Below, in pieces: positions 7,455 to 15,856 of a DNA stretch of 27,475 nucleotides. The stretch spans positions 1 through 27,475 of the forward strand of contig CAADVS010000048.1 in assembly GCA_900752545.1 (NCBI GenBank), given 5' to 3'. Under the pieces are notes generated by a model. That model worked only from the letters and a program-made list of their open reading frames with translations. It ran no database searches and was not told the DNA's origin. The position numbers were made by a program, and so were the translations under genes. The first letter of the stretch is position 1. The number at the start of each line of letters is the position of its first letter. Origin of the DNA: an uncultured Collinsella sp. Lineage in GTDB: Bacteria > Actinomycetota > Coriobacteriia > Coriobacteriales > Coriobacteriaceae.

Positions 7455-8807
7455 ATGGCATTCAACGACTTGATCGCCCAGAAAATAAAGGACTTTGAAC
7501 AGCAGGGGGTTCCGCAGGTCTTTGAGCGAGACCTTGATCTAGGAAACCCACAGGAGCCAAAGCGCGACAACATCGTAAATGTGATTGTGGGGGCCCGCCG
7601 TTGTGGAAAGACGTATCGCCTGTATCAGGAGATGCGGCGGCTTCAAAGCCGGGGCGTCGAGCTTGACCGGATGCTTTACTTCAATTTTGAGGATGAGCGC
7701 TTGCGCCCGTATGAGCCATCGCTGCTGGCGGACGTGCTCGACACGTTCTATGCGCTGTATCCTGTTGCTCGAACCGAGGGCGCTTACATTTTCTTTGACG
7801 AGATCCAGGAAATTCCCGAATGGGGTGCGTTTCTGCGGCGTGTAGTCGATACGGAGAAAGCGACCGTCTATGTGACGGGATCTTCTTCTAAGATGCTGTC
7901 CTCAGAACTTAAGAGCGAGTTCAGGGGTCGTTCTCTTGTGCGAGAGCTTTTTCCGTTGAGTTTTTCGGAATACGTTCGATATAAGACGGGGAGCGTTCTC
8001 GAGTCAGATGCGACCTTTTCCCCGAGCGATGCAGCGCTGCTTCGACATCATCTGATCGGGTATCTTGAACGAGGGGGATTCATCGCGACACTTGAGCAGA
8101 CGCCTGCAGACGCGATTCAGCTGCTACAGGAATATGCTTCGCGAACGGTCGCCATGGACGTCGTTGAACGTTACGACGTCAAGAACCCTCGCCTGGCATC
8201 GCTGTTCTTGACGCGGTGTATGGCATCTTCGGGACGAGAGCTGTCAGTGAACAAAGTGTACAACGAGTTCAAGAGCAGACAGATACCCGTCAGTCGTAAT
8301 TCGCTCAGCGACTTACTTGAGTATTATGAGGACGCCTACCTGTTATTTTCTGTGCCGGAGTTCACGCGTTCACTGGCAAATAACATGCGGTCTGCGTCTA
8401 AGGTCTACGCTGTCGACCCTGCGATGTTTGGAGCATTCTCTCCCGCATCGGCATTGGACCAGGGCCAGAGGCTCGAGACCGCAGTGTTCAATGCGCTAAG
8501 AAGAAGGACTCCCGCGGTGAGGACCGGCTCGGTCTGCCGCCTGCTAATCAAAGAGAAGAGCAAAAGCCATGAGGTGGACTTTGTGGCTGGGGATGCGCTT
8601 CTCATGCGGGCTTATAGCCTGATTCAGGTGAGTGCGGATATGGCAAGTGAGAAAACGCGCGAGCGCGAAATCGCCGCGCTTGATGCCTCGATGGCCCAGT
8701 TTGATCTTGGCGAGTCGGCAATCGTTACCATGGATGAACAGACCGATATTCCATGCGAGCACGGTGTGGTACACGTTATGCCCGCATGGAAGTGGCTCCT
8801 TGCCTAA
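7455..8807 (+). CDS. AAA ATPase with DUF4143 domain
   Basis: The 450-aa protein has the usual architecture of the AAA_14/DUF4143 family. An N-terminal P-loop ATPase has Walker A GARRCGKT at residues 46-53 and Walker B YIFFDEIQEI near 112-120. These are followed by an arginine-containing TGSSSKMLSSELKSEFRGR sensor region and a C-terminal nuclease-like DUF4143 domain with ending blocks such as KSHEVDFV. Cellular role is unknown for the family. The proteins are widespread, patchily distributed and often thought to move horizontally. The gene is visibly lower in GC than clpB and its neighbours and stands alone behind an operator-rich promoter. The ATG follows a GGAGAA-type ribosome site (TTGGAGAATC). 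It ends in TAA, facing the minus-strand gene at 8881. Confidence 0.85.
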   Translation: MAFNDLIAQKIKDFEQQGVPQVFERDLDLGNPQEPKRDNIVNVIVGARRCGKTYRLYQEMRRLQSRGVELDRMLYFNFEDERLRPYEPSLLADVLDTFYALYPVARTEGAYIFFDEIQEIPEWGAFLRRVVDTEKATVYVTGSSSKMLSSELKSEFRGRSLVRELFPLSFSEYVRYKTGSVLESDATFSPSDAALLRHHLIGYLERGGFIATLEQTPADAIQLLQEYASRTVAMDVVERYDVKNPRLASLFLTRCMASSGRELSVNKVYNEFKSRQIPVSRNSLSDLLEYYEDAYLLFSVPEFTRSLANNMRSASKVYAVDPAMFGAFSPASALDQGQRLETAVFNALRRRTPAVRTGSVCRLLIKEKSKSHEVDFVAGDALLMRAYSLIQVSADMASEKTREREIAALDASMAQFDLGESAIVTMDEQTDIPCEHGVVHVMPAWKWLLA

Positions 8808-8880
8808 TCATCTATGGGCCTGTGGGGTCAGGACCTCCTGGCTCCTTCATCACGGTTGGGGAGCACCTTGCTGCGCCAGG

Positions 8881-10377
8881 CTAGTCCTGGGCTTTGATAC
8901 TCGGCAGCAGGATCTGCGCGAGGTAGTCGGTTTCGAGCTTAGTGGCACCATCGGCCTTGCCGTCTTTACCCACCAGGTCGTTCTTGATCTGGCTATACGT
9001 ATAGCGGTTGCCGGTCGTCAGCTCGACAAGCTCAATGGCCGTATCCATGGGGTAGGTCGACACGGGATTCTGCGTCCGCCCGTTGATGGTCTGGGGCACC
9101 ACGTACGGATAGACGGGGCCGCTGGCGTAGACGGTATAACCGTTGCCTAGATTGGCCGCACCCAAAACCGTATCGCCTTCATCGGGCGTAAAGCTCTCGC
9201 CCTCGCGCACCGCGACGAGCGTCACGAGCGGCGTATTGGCGTCGTCGCCCAGATAGATGCATAGCGTGCTTCCGTTTTGCCAAGTTGCGACCTTGCCGTA
9301 CCACTCGACGGGAATATCGAGCTGGTAGAGGTCGGTTGCCTTGTGGCGAGCGTCAGCATCACGGGACGCCTGTGCCTTTTGCGCGCTCACGGCATTGACG
9401 GCGGCGTCGCGCCGCGCGGTTGCTGCCTGCTGGAGCACTTTGGCAGCCGCGGCGGAGCTCGCACCGCCCTCCTCGGCATACTTGGCGGCGGCATCGATCT
9501 GGTCGTCAGTCACCGTGTCGGCCGAAGGCACCTTGAGCTTAAAGGTGGCCTGGGCACTTAAATCCTGTCCATCGCTCTTAACGGTGACCTGCGTCTTGGT
9601 GGTCGGGACGGTATAGATGGTGCCGTCGGCCGCGATGGGGGAGGCAGCGATGGAGAGCGTGTAATCGCCGGGCAGCAGTTTGATGCCGCGGCCGTGCTCG
9701 TCAACATAGAGCGTTTCGCTCACGGAGGAGCCGTCAGAATCCTGACCGCTCACCTGTACGGGAATCTTGGAGCCAGTGGAACAGTCGAGGCCCGCGGCAT
9801 GCATGCCAATCTGCACCGACATCATCGTGTGGGCATTGGCGGCGACAGCGGCAGCCTGCTCTTGCTGATATCCGTTCCAGGCAGCATAGCCTGCACCGCC
9901 GGCGACGAGCGCGACGGCCACGACACCGGCGACCATCAGATTGCGGCGCTTGGGCGACATCTTGCGATGGCGGACCTCGGCCTCGCGTGCCGAGGGAACG
10001 GACGGCAGGGGTATATCGCCCATGGCGATGGTCTCGTCCACGGCTGGTGCGGAACCCAGGCCAGGAAGCTCGCGAGTCAGCGAATCCTCGGCCGGCAAGC
10101 TGTCGAGCAAGACGGTTTCCTCGCCCGTGTCGGATTCGGGCTGGTTGCCGGCCTCGCTTTCGGTGCCTTCGTGATCTGCCTCATCCTCGGCAGGCTCAAC
10201 GTCGCCTGCATCCTGATTATCGGATTGCGCCTCGGTTTCCGGCTCATCCTGCACATCAACGCCCGAATCGTCAAACGCAATCTCATCGAGTGAAATCCGG
10301 TCTAAGCTCTCCAAGGCCTCAGCGCAAGCTTCTGCATCTTGGGCCGCATCCTCTTGGCCCATCGTCTCATCATTCAT
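8881..10377 (-). CDS. Membrane protein with acidic cytoplasmic tail
   Basis: I do not recognise a family for this 498-aa protein. Residues 1-136 are very acidic and probably disordered. A basic patch (RHRKMSPKRR, 136-145) precedes one membrane segment (about 146-168), which places the tail inside and residues 170-498 outside. The outer part has two apparent beta-rich regions split by an Ala/Gln/Arg-rich helical stretch (AAAKVLQQAATARRDAAVNAVSAQKAQ) that may form a coiled coil. The tail holds two similar acidic-threonine motifs, GEETVLLD (Thr88) and VDETIAMGD (Thr116). These resemble Ser/Thr-kinase or FHA-type sites. The ATG is preceded by GGGGGA. It converges with the ATPase gene, and no clear terminator is seen in 8808-8880. 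Confidence 0.75.
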   Translation of the reverse strand: MNDETMGQEDAAQDAEACAEALESLDRISLDEIAFDDSGVDVQDEPETEAQSDNQDAGDVEPAEDEADHEGTESEAGNQPESDTGEETVLLDSLPAEDSLTRELPGLGSAPAVDETIAMGDIPLPSVPSAREAEVRHRKMSPKRRNLMVAGVVAVALVAGGAGYAAWNGYQQEQAAAVAANAHTMMSVQIGMHAAGLDCSTGSKIPVQVSGQDSDGSSVSETLYVDEHGRGIKLLPGDYTLSIAASPIAADGTIYTVPTTKTQVTVKSDGQDLSAQATFKLKVPSADTVTDDQIDAAAKYAEEGGASSAAAAKVLQQAATARRDAAVNAVSAQKAQASRDADARHKATDLYQLDIPVEWYGKVATWQNGSTLCIYLGDDANTPLVTLVAVREGESFTPDEGDTVLGAANLGNGYTVYASGPVYPYVVPQTINGRTQNPVSTYPMDTAIELVELTTGNRYTYSQIKNDLVGKDGKADGATKLETDYLAQILLPSIKAQD

Positions 10378-10497
10378 ACATCCCCCAAGCTCAATATCGG
10401 GACAACACTGTACCCAAAAATGGAGCCATATAAAGCGCGTGCGAAATATAAGATCCGATTTAACCTGAGCGCATCGTTCGGCCGCATCCTCGCGGCG

Positions 10498-10539
10498 GCA
10501 AAAGGCCCCCGGAACGCGAACGAATCACATTCCGGGGGC
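10498..10539 (-). terminator. Terminator after the DUF5692 gene
   Basis: GCCCCCGGAA (10505-10514) is perfectly inverted at 10530-10539. Read on the minus strand, the stem is followed by CCTTTT, so it ends transcripts from the tetR-DUF5692 unit. Confidence 0.85.
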
Positions 10540-10610
10540 TCTACAATGCGTTGAGTTGCGCGGAGCCGGCTATGCTGCTTCGTGCTCAAGCGATGTCTGC
10601 GCCGGGCGCG

Positions 10611-11618
10611 TTACTCGGCGTGTGCGTAATCCACCTTGGCGCGGCGAGCGGTAGCCTTCTCCCAATCGCTGGTGCCCTCAAAGACATCCTGCTTGTAGGG
10701 ATTGCGGCCGAGCTTCTTGGCGCGGTAGGCGATGTAGATGATCGCGGCGACGTTGGCGACCAGTGCGGCGATCGAGACCGCGGTAGCGGCGCCGGGGTCG
10801 AGCGTGGAGTGGGTCACAAAGATGGACTCCTCCTGGAAGTAGGGGAATACCTGGGCAAACATGCACCAAATAGCCAGCGTAAAGGCGCGGTTCTGGATCC
10901 AGCCGCCCTTGTTCCAGATAAAGGCGGCGACGGTGGGCGCCAGCAGCAGCGCAAAGCCGCAGAACCAGGAGTGGGTGGGCAGGCAGTTGTAGGTGTAGCA
11001 GAAGTTCCAGATATCGTAGGCGATGATGTAGACCCAGGTCATGTCGGGCCACAGCATATCGGTCTGATCCTCGGAGGCGTAGACGCTCCACCAACCGGTC
11101 ATGCAGAAGATGTTGATGAGACCGGCGATGCCGTTGAACACGTTGTTCCAGCCGGCCAGCTACGTAGCACCTTCGGAGGTGACCCAGGTGGACTCGCCCA
11201 GGACAAAGAAGTGATAGGCGCTCTCAAAGTCGGATACGACGGCGATCATGATGTTGATGGCGACGATCACAAACGGCCATGCGCGGAACCAATGCGCCTT
11301 GCCGATCTTTCCCCACTGGTACTTAATGGCAATGAAGCCCCAGCAACCGGCGAGCGCCGCGTATACCTTGGCGTAGTGGAACCAGCTGTTCTGGTACACA
11401 TGGGTGGGGTTGGTGAGCGCCCACTCGGCGCCTTGCGAAACGCCCACGGCGATGGCGACGCAGTAGATGGTCATGGCCAGCGGAGCCACGCCAAAGATGA
11501 TTGCCGCGCCCAGCTTGGTGCGGCGGCCGACTTCGTTGAGCACGATCAGGCCAATAAAGACCATGGCCCAGCCGGCCCAGTGGATAAGGGTATCGCTACC
11601 CCAAACATCGAACAGCAT
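10611..11618 (-). pseudogene. DUF5692-family membrane protein interrupted by in-frame TAG
   Basis: One reading frame of 335 sense codons resembles the DUF5692 family of multi-pass membrane proteins. It is split by a single TAG at 11160-11162. The N-terminal part (152 aa, from the ATG at 11618 behind AAAGGAGA) ends TSEGAT. The same frame continues without any shift as LAGWNNVFNGIAGLINIF through to a TAA at 10611. Both halves are rich in hydrophobic and tryptophan-containing helices and fit together as one protein, for example LWPDMTWVYIIAYDIWNFCYTYNC in the second half. The GTG at 11141 has no ribosome site, so independent translation of the second half is unlikely. TAG ends about ten other genes here, so it is not a reassigned sense codon. 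Probably a recent nonsense mutation, though a sequencing error is possible. It lies downstream of tetR in the same direction. Confidence 0.75.
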
Positions 11619-11681
11619 GCTGCTCTCCTTTCACACGCCCGCGGCCCCTCTTCTGATCGCGGGCAGTTTGGCCAAATGTCG

Positions 11682-12344
11682 TCAGTTCTGGGGCTTGCGC
11701 TCCGGATACTTGGCGGTATAGCCCTCGATGTGGAGTGTCGAGGCGATGATTTCCTTGACCGTTTCGTCGGGCACATCGGGGTGCGTGCGGATATACATCA
11801 AAAGGCCCATGATGAGGGTGTAGAACGTCTCGTAGACATGGTCGATGCGTAGCTCATGATGGGCGACAAAATCCACTACGGTGGTGTCGCAGATATACTG
11901 CGCCACGCGCTGGACCACGTTGTGCAAAAAGCCGCCGTAGAGCGCGCCGCTGCTCGAGGTAAGCGTGCTCGGCAGCTCGTGGCCGCTGGCGACCAGGCGC
12001 TTAAAGAGCGGGGCGACGGTGTCGAGCGCGCCCTCGATATCACCGACGGTGCGGTCGGCGTTCCACCGCTCGAGTTCGGAGATAAAGTCGTCGATCGCCT
12101 CGTCCATAACAGCGGTGACGGCGGCGTCCATGTCGGCGAAGTAGTGGTAGAACAATGAACGCGTGCAGCCGGCTCGCTTGGTCACGGCCGATACCGATAG
12201 GTGGGACACGCCCAGCTCGGAGCTTACGGTGCGCACGGCATCGAGGATCTCGCGACGGCGTTCGTCGCCCGTCAGGCGCTTTGCCGCGCTATCGGATGCG
12301 GGGACGGCATCGACCACAGAGGTACCTGCTGTGTTATTGCCCAT
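11682..12344 (-). CDS. TetR/AcrR-family transcriptional regulator
   Basis: The 220-aa protein has a TetR-type DNA-binding domain at about residues 26-75: DERRREILDAVRTVSSELG, then a helix-turn-helix ending AVTKRAGCTRSLFYHYFADMDAAV. The C-terminal two thirds is helical, as expected for a ligand-binding and dimerisation domain of unknown effector. The ATG follows AAAGGCGG on the minus strand. It is transcribed away from the oxidoreductase gene, and DUF5692 lies 63 bases downstream in the same direction. The shared intergenic space contains two TTGAC-N5-GTCAA palindromes, so autoregulation and control of both sides are likely. The ligand cannot be inferred. Confidence 0.92.
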   Translation of the reverse strand: MGNNTAGTSVVDAVPASDSAAKRLTGDERRREILDAVRTVSSELGVSHLSVSAVTKRAGCTRSLFYHYFADMDAAVTAVMDEAIDDFISELERWNADRTVGDIEGALDTVAPLFKRLVASGHELPSTLTSSSGALYGGFLHNVVQRVAQYICDTTVVDFVAHHELRIDHVYETFYTLIMGLLMYIRTHPDVPDETVKEIIASTLHIEGYTAKYPERKPQN

Positions 12345-12402
12345 GTTTTGCCGCCTTTCATCCTCTTTTGCCTGACCGTTCGCCTAACAGTCTTGAATAT
12401 TG

Positions 12403-12417
12403 TTGACGGTTCGTCAA
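12403..12417. promoter_or_regulatory. TetR operator candidate 1
   Basis: TTGACGGTTCGTCAA has perfect 5-bp arms around a 5-base centre. It lies 60 bases upstream of tetR. Its 3' neighbour at 12426 has the same form. Confidence 0.7.
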
Positions 12418-12425
12418 TACTATTT

Positions 12426-12440
12426 TTGACACAATGTCAA
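12426..12440. promoter_or_regulatory. TetR operator candidate 2, overlapping a -35 box
   Basis: TTGACACAATGTCAA has 6-bp perfect arms and contains TTGACA, a consensus -35 for the plus-strand oxidoreductase gene, although the matching -10 is poor. Its centre is 23 bases from that of site 1. Outer ATTGTTGAC (12399-12407) and GTCAACAAT (12436-12444) also make a 9-bp inverted repeat spanning both sites. Confidence 0.7.
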
Positions 12441-12533
12441 CAATGGCGGGTGAACGGCATGGGGGCATGCCCGGCCTGCAAAAAAAGAGGGGCGCTGCGG
12501 TCCCGCCGGGCTGCGGCAAGAGAAGGGACAACC

Positions 12534-15311
12534 ATGATTCTCAACGGACCGGGGATTAGTTATACCGAGCCCGACATCGGTTCGGAGTTCGTGCCGCCGC
12601 TGCCGGAGCATCCGCGCGAGGCCATCGTCAAGCTGTGCGAGCACTGCACCAACCGTCTGCTGCATCGCGACGAGCTGCTGGGCTACGAGTACTGGTCGTT
12701 TGCCGAGGCCGCAACCGACGAGCAGGCCGAAGTGCTCTGCAAGATGAAGATGCGCCGTCCCTATACGCTGCCCGAGATGGTCAAGCTCACCGGCATGCCC
12801 GAAGCCGATATCGAGAAGATGCTCGACGACATGAGCTACACGGGTCTGCTCGAGTACAACTGGGAAAACCCCGAGCGCGCCAAGCAATGGGTGTTGCCCA
12901 TGCTGGTGCCGGGTTCTGCCGAGTTCCTCAACATGCGCGTGAGCCAGCTCGAGGAGCACCCGGTCTATGCCAAGTTCTTTGAGCAGGCGTCCAAGGGACC
13001 GCTGTCCAAGGCCACGCCGATGGTGCCGCCCGGAGGCGCCGGCATCGGCATGCACGTCATTCCGGTCGAGAAGGCCATCGACGCCGCGAGCACCTCGGTG
13101 CCGATCGAGCATATCGAGCATTGGCTCGACAAATACGATGGCAAATATGCCGCCAGCACCTGCAGCTGCCGCGCGAGCCGTCGCGTGATGGGTGAGGGCT
13201 GCGCCGACGATCCCGCCGACTGGTGCATTGCCGTGGGCGATATGGCCGACTATGTGGTTGAGACCGACCGCGGTCACTATGTGACGCGCGAGGAAGTCTA
13301 CGACATTTTGCGCCAGGCCGAGGACAACGGCTTTGTGCACCAGATCACCAATATCGACGGCGAGAACAAGATCTTCGCCATCTGCAACTGCAACGTTAAC
13401 GTGTGCTACGCCCTGCGCACCTCTCAGCTGTTCAACACGCCCAACCTGTCGCGCTCGGCCTATGTCGCCAAGGTCGAGAAGGACAAGTGCGTGGCCTGCG
13501 GTCGCTGCGTTGAGGTGTGCCCGGCCGGTGCCGCCAAGCTCGGCCAGAAGCTCTGCAGCAAAAAGGCCGGCGGACAGGTGCCCGAGTATCCGCGCCAGGA
13601 GCTGCCCGATGCCACCAAGTGGGACCACACCAAGTGGTCGCCCAACTACCGCAACGACAACCGCATCGAGACACACGAGTCCGGCACCGCTCCCTGCAAG
13701 ACGGCCTGCCCCGCACATGTTGCCGTTCAGGGCTATTTGAAGCTCGCGGCTCAGGGTCGCTATGACGAGGCCCTAGCACTCATTAAGCGCGAGAACCCGC
13801 TGCCCGCTATCTGCGGCCGCGTGTGCAACCGCCGCTGCGAGGACGCCTGCACCCGCGGCCGTGTGGACGCCGCCGTGGCTATCGACGAGGTCAAGAAGTT
13901 TATCGCCCAGCGCGATCTGGACGCCGCGACCCGCTATGTCCCACCTGTGGTGACCCCGACGCGCGCTGGCGGCTTCGATCAGAAGATTGCCATCATCGGT
14001 GCCGGCCCGGCTGGCCTGTCCTGTGCTTTCTATCTTGCCGAGAAGGGCTACAAGCCCGTCGTGTTCGAGAAGAACGAGCGCCCGGGCGGCATGCTCACCT
14101 ACGGCATTCCCAGCTTTAAGCTGCAGAAGGATGTTATCGAGGCCGAGGTCGAGGTCATTCGCCTGATGGGTGCCGAGTTCCGCTATGGCGTGGAAGTCGG
14201 TCGAGACGTGACGCTCGACGAGCTGCGCGCGCAGGGCTTCAAGGCCTTCTACGTTGCCATTGGCTGCCAAGGCGGCCGCCTTGCCGGCATTCCGGGCGAG
14301 GGTGCCGAGGACGTGACCGTGGCCGTCGACTTCCTTCGCGAGGTTAACAGCGGCAAGATCGCTACCCTGTCCGGCCGTACCATTGTGGTGGGCGGCGGTA
14401 ACGTGGCCATCGACGTTGCCCGCAACGCCTGCCGTCTGGGTTCTGAGCACGTTGAGATGTTCTGCCTGGAGAGCGAGGCCCAGATGCCCGCCAGCGAGGA
14501 GGAGCGTCGCGAGGCCGTTGAGGACGGCGCGCACATCAGCTGCGGTTGGGGCCCCAAGGAAGTTCACCTGGACGAGGCCGGTCGTGTGTGCGGCATCACC
14601 TTCAAGCGCTGCACGCGTGTCTTTGACGACGAGGGCCGTTTTGCGCCCGAGTACGACGAGAACGATCTGCGCCGTGTCGATGCCGACCGTGTCGTCATGT
14701 CGATTGGCCAGTCCATTGTGTGGGGCGACCTGCTGGCTGGCTCCAAGGTGGAGCTCGGCCGCGGCCAGGGTGCCCTTGCCGATCCCCAGACCTACCAGAC
14801 CGCCGAGCCAGACATCTTTGTGGGCGGCGACGTCTACACCGGCCCCAGCTTTGCCATCGACGCTATCGCCGCCGGCCACGAGGCCGCGGTGTCCATCCAT
14901 CGCTTTGTGCAGCCGGGCTCCACGCTCACCATCGGCCGCAATCAGCGCCGCTACACCGCGCTCGACCGCGACGACGTTGTGCTCGAGAGCTACGACAACG
15001 CGAGCCGCGAGGTTGCGCATGTGGACCGCGAACGCGAGAAGGCTGCGCCGTTTAGCGAGTATGTTGAGACCTTTACCGAGGAGCAGGTGCGCGCCGAGAC
15101 CGCCCGCTGCCTGGGCTGCGGCGCCTCGATCGTCGACCCCAACAAGTGCATCGGCTGCGGCCTGTGCACCACCAAGTGCGCGTTCGACGCCATCCATCTG
15201 GATCGCGACCGCCCCGAGTGCTCCACGATGGTCAAATACGAGCAAAAGCTCCCGAGCCTGGGCAAGTATGCTTTGAAGCGCGCCATCAAGATTAAATTTG
15301 GTAGGAAATAA
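12534..15311 (+). CDS. Multi-domain Fe-S/FAD/NAD(P) oxidoreductase
   Basis: The 925-aa flavoprotein is built like a glutamate synthase small subunit with extra iron-sulphur modules. An N-terminal region of about 310 residues has unusual cysteine motifs (CEHC at 35-38, TCSCRASRRVMGEGC, ICNCNVNVC). A 4Fe-4S motif CVACGRCVEVCP begins at Cys319. A GltD-like Fe-S region starts at Cys388 (CKTACPAH, CGRVCNRRCEDAC). FAD binding follows at IGAGPAG (489-494), then NAD(P) binding at VVGGGNVAIDVARN (near 618). The C-terminus has CLGCG at 859 and a ferredoxin motif CIGCGLCTTKC from Cys872. It should move electrons between NAD(P)H and ferredoxin-like or other partners; the substrate is unknown. The start is fixed by AGAAGGG at 12521. 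An in-frame ATG at 12459 would add MGACPACKKRG and 14 more residues, and remains possible. Confidence 0.85.
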   Translation: MILNGPGISYTEPDIGSEFVPPLPEHPREAIVKLCEHCTNRLLHRDELLGYEYWSFAEAATDEQAEVLCKMKMRRPYTLPEMVKLTGMPEADIEKMLDDMSYTGLLEYNWENPERAKQWVLPMLVPGSAEFLNMRVSQLEEHPVYAKFFEQASKGPLSKATPMVPPGGAGIGMHVIPVEKAIDAASTSVPIEHIEHWLDKYDGKYAASTCSCRASRRVMGEGCADDPADWCIAVGDMADYVVETDRGHYVTREEVYDILRQAEDNGFVHQITNIDGENKIFAICNCNVNVCYALRTSQLFNTPNLSRSAYVAKVEKDKCVACGRCVEVCPAGAAKLGQKLCSKKAGGQVPEYPRQELPDATKWDHTKWSPNYRNDNRIETHESGTAPCKTACPAHVAVQGYLKLAAQGRYDEALALIKRENPLPAICGRVCNRRCEDACTRGRVDAAVAIDEVKKFIAQRDLDAATRYVPPVVTPTRAGGFDQKIAIIGAGPAGLSCAFYLAEKGYKPVVFEKNERPGGMLTYGIPSFKLQKDVIEAEVEVIRLMGAEFRYGVEVGRDVTLDELRAQGFKAFYVAIGCQGGRLAGIPGEGAEDVTVAVDFLREVNSGKIATLSGRTIVVGGGNVAIDVARNACRLGSEHVEMFCLESEAQMPASEEERREAVEDGAHISCGWGPKEVHLDEAGRVCGITFKRCTRVFDDEGRFAPEYDENDLRRVDADRVVMSIGQSIVWGDLLAGSKVELGRGQGALADPQTYQTAEPDIFVGGDVYTGPSFAIDAIAAGHEAAVSIHRFVQPGSTLTIGRNQRRYTALDRDDVVLESYDNASREVAHVDREREKAAPFSEYVETFTEEQVRAETARCLGCGASIVDPNKCIGCGLCTTKCAFDAIHLDRDRPECSTMVKYEQKLPSLGKYALKRAIKIKFGRK

Positions 15312-15344
15312 GTAGCCATAACGGGAACGGCGAAAGGATTAATA

Positions 15345-15773
15345 GTGCACGAGCTCGGGATTGTGTATCACATCATTCGCGATGTCGAGAACGTGGCGCG
15401 CGCCAATGGCGTGCGTCGCGTTTCGAGCGTCACGCTGCTGCTGGGCGAGGTCTCGGGCGTCGTTCCCGACTTGCTACTCGACGCTTGGCGCTGGGCGGCA
15501 GATAAAAAGCCCATCACCGAGGGTGCGGAGCTTATCGTGGAGCCCGTTGAGGCCGTGACACATTGCGAGGCGTGTGGCTGCGACTACGCGACGGTCGAGC
15601 ACGGCAAGGCCTGTCCCCATTGCGGTAGCGGCGAGACCTATTTGCTGCAGGGCCAAGAGGTAATGATCAAACAGATCGAGACCCCCGAAGAGGATCCGGC
15701 AGGCGCTGCCCCCGACGGCCCTTCCGACGCGCCCGATGCCGTCGACGCCGCCAACCCACTCCACATCGTCTAG
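15345..15773 (+). CDS. hypA: HypA, hydrogenase nickel-insertion protein
   Basis: HypA delivers nickel to [NiFe] hydrogenase precursors. The 142-aa protein begins MHELGIVYHII, where His2 and the free N-terminus bind nickel in the family. It has the zinc site CEAC...CPHC at about residues 74-97. The last 30 residues (ETPEEDPAGAAPDGPSDAPD...) form an acidic, Pro/Ala-rich tail longer than usual. The start is a GTG at 15345, preceded by GAAAGGA and placed exactly at the conserved MHEL. It follows the oxidoreductase by 33 bases, so the two are probably co-transcribed. No other hyp gene or hydrogenase subunit is in the window. A terminator follows. Confidence 0.92.
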   Translation: MHELGIVYHIIRDVENVARANGVRRVSSVTLLLGEVSGVVPDLLLDAWRWAADKKPITEGAELIVEPVEAVTHCEACGCDYATVEHGKACPHCGSGETYLLQGQEVMIKQIETPEEDPAGAAPDGPSDAPDAVDAANPLHIV

Positions 15774-15783
15774 GATCCCCTAT

Positions 15784-15856
15784 AAGTTGCGGTGAAATAG
15801 TTCCTAAATCCAGCCTTCTGGCTCTTAAACAAGAACTATTTCACCGCAACTTTTTT
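15784..15856 (+). terminator. Terminator after hypA, also a dispersed palindromic repeat
   Basis: A perfect 20-bp stem (15784-15803 with 15833-15852) encloses a small AGCC/GGCT hairpin and is followed by six T (15851-15856). Its left arm and adjoining bases, 28 in all (15782-15809), recur exactly at 19468-19495. Confidence 0.9.

Noticed and set aside
10374..10589. 71-aa minus-strand frame upstream of the membrane protein
   Set aside because: It runs through the terminator at 10498-10539 and has no ribosome site.
10611..11141. Second half of DUF5692 as a separate gene
   Set aside because: It starts at a GTG with no ribosome site and continues the upstream frame exactly.
11160..11162. TAG as pyrrolysine or a reassigned codon
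   Set aside because: Many genes in the window end with TAG, and no supporting machinery is visible; a nonsense mutation is simpler.
12201..12533. Long N-terminal extension of the oxidoreductase frame
   Set aside because: It would overlap tetR and the operators; AGAAGGG before the ATG at 12534 gives a better start. A shorter extension from 12459 is kept as a possibility only.
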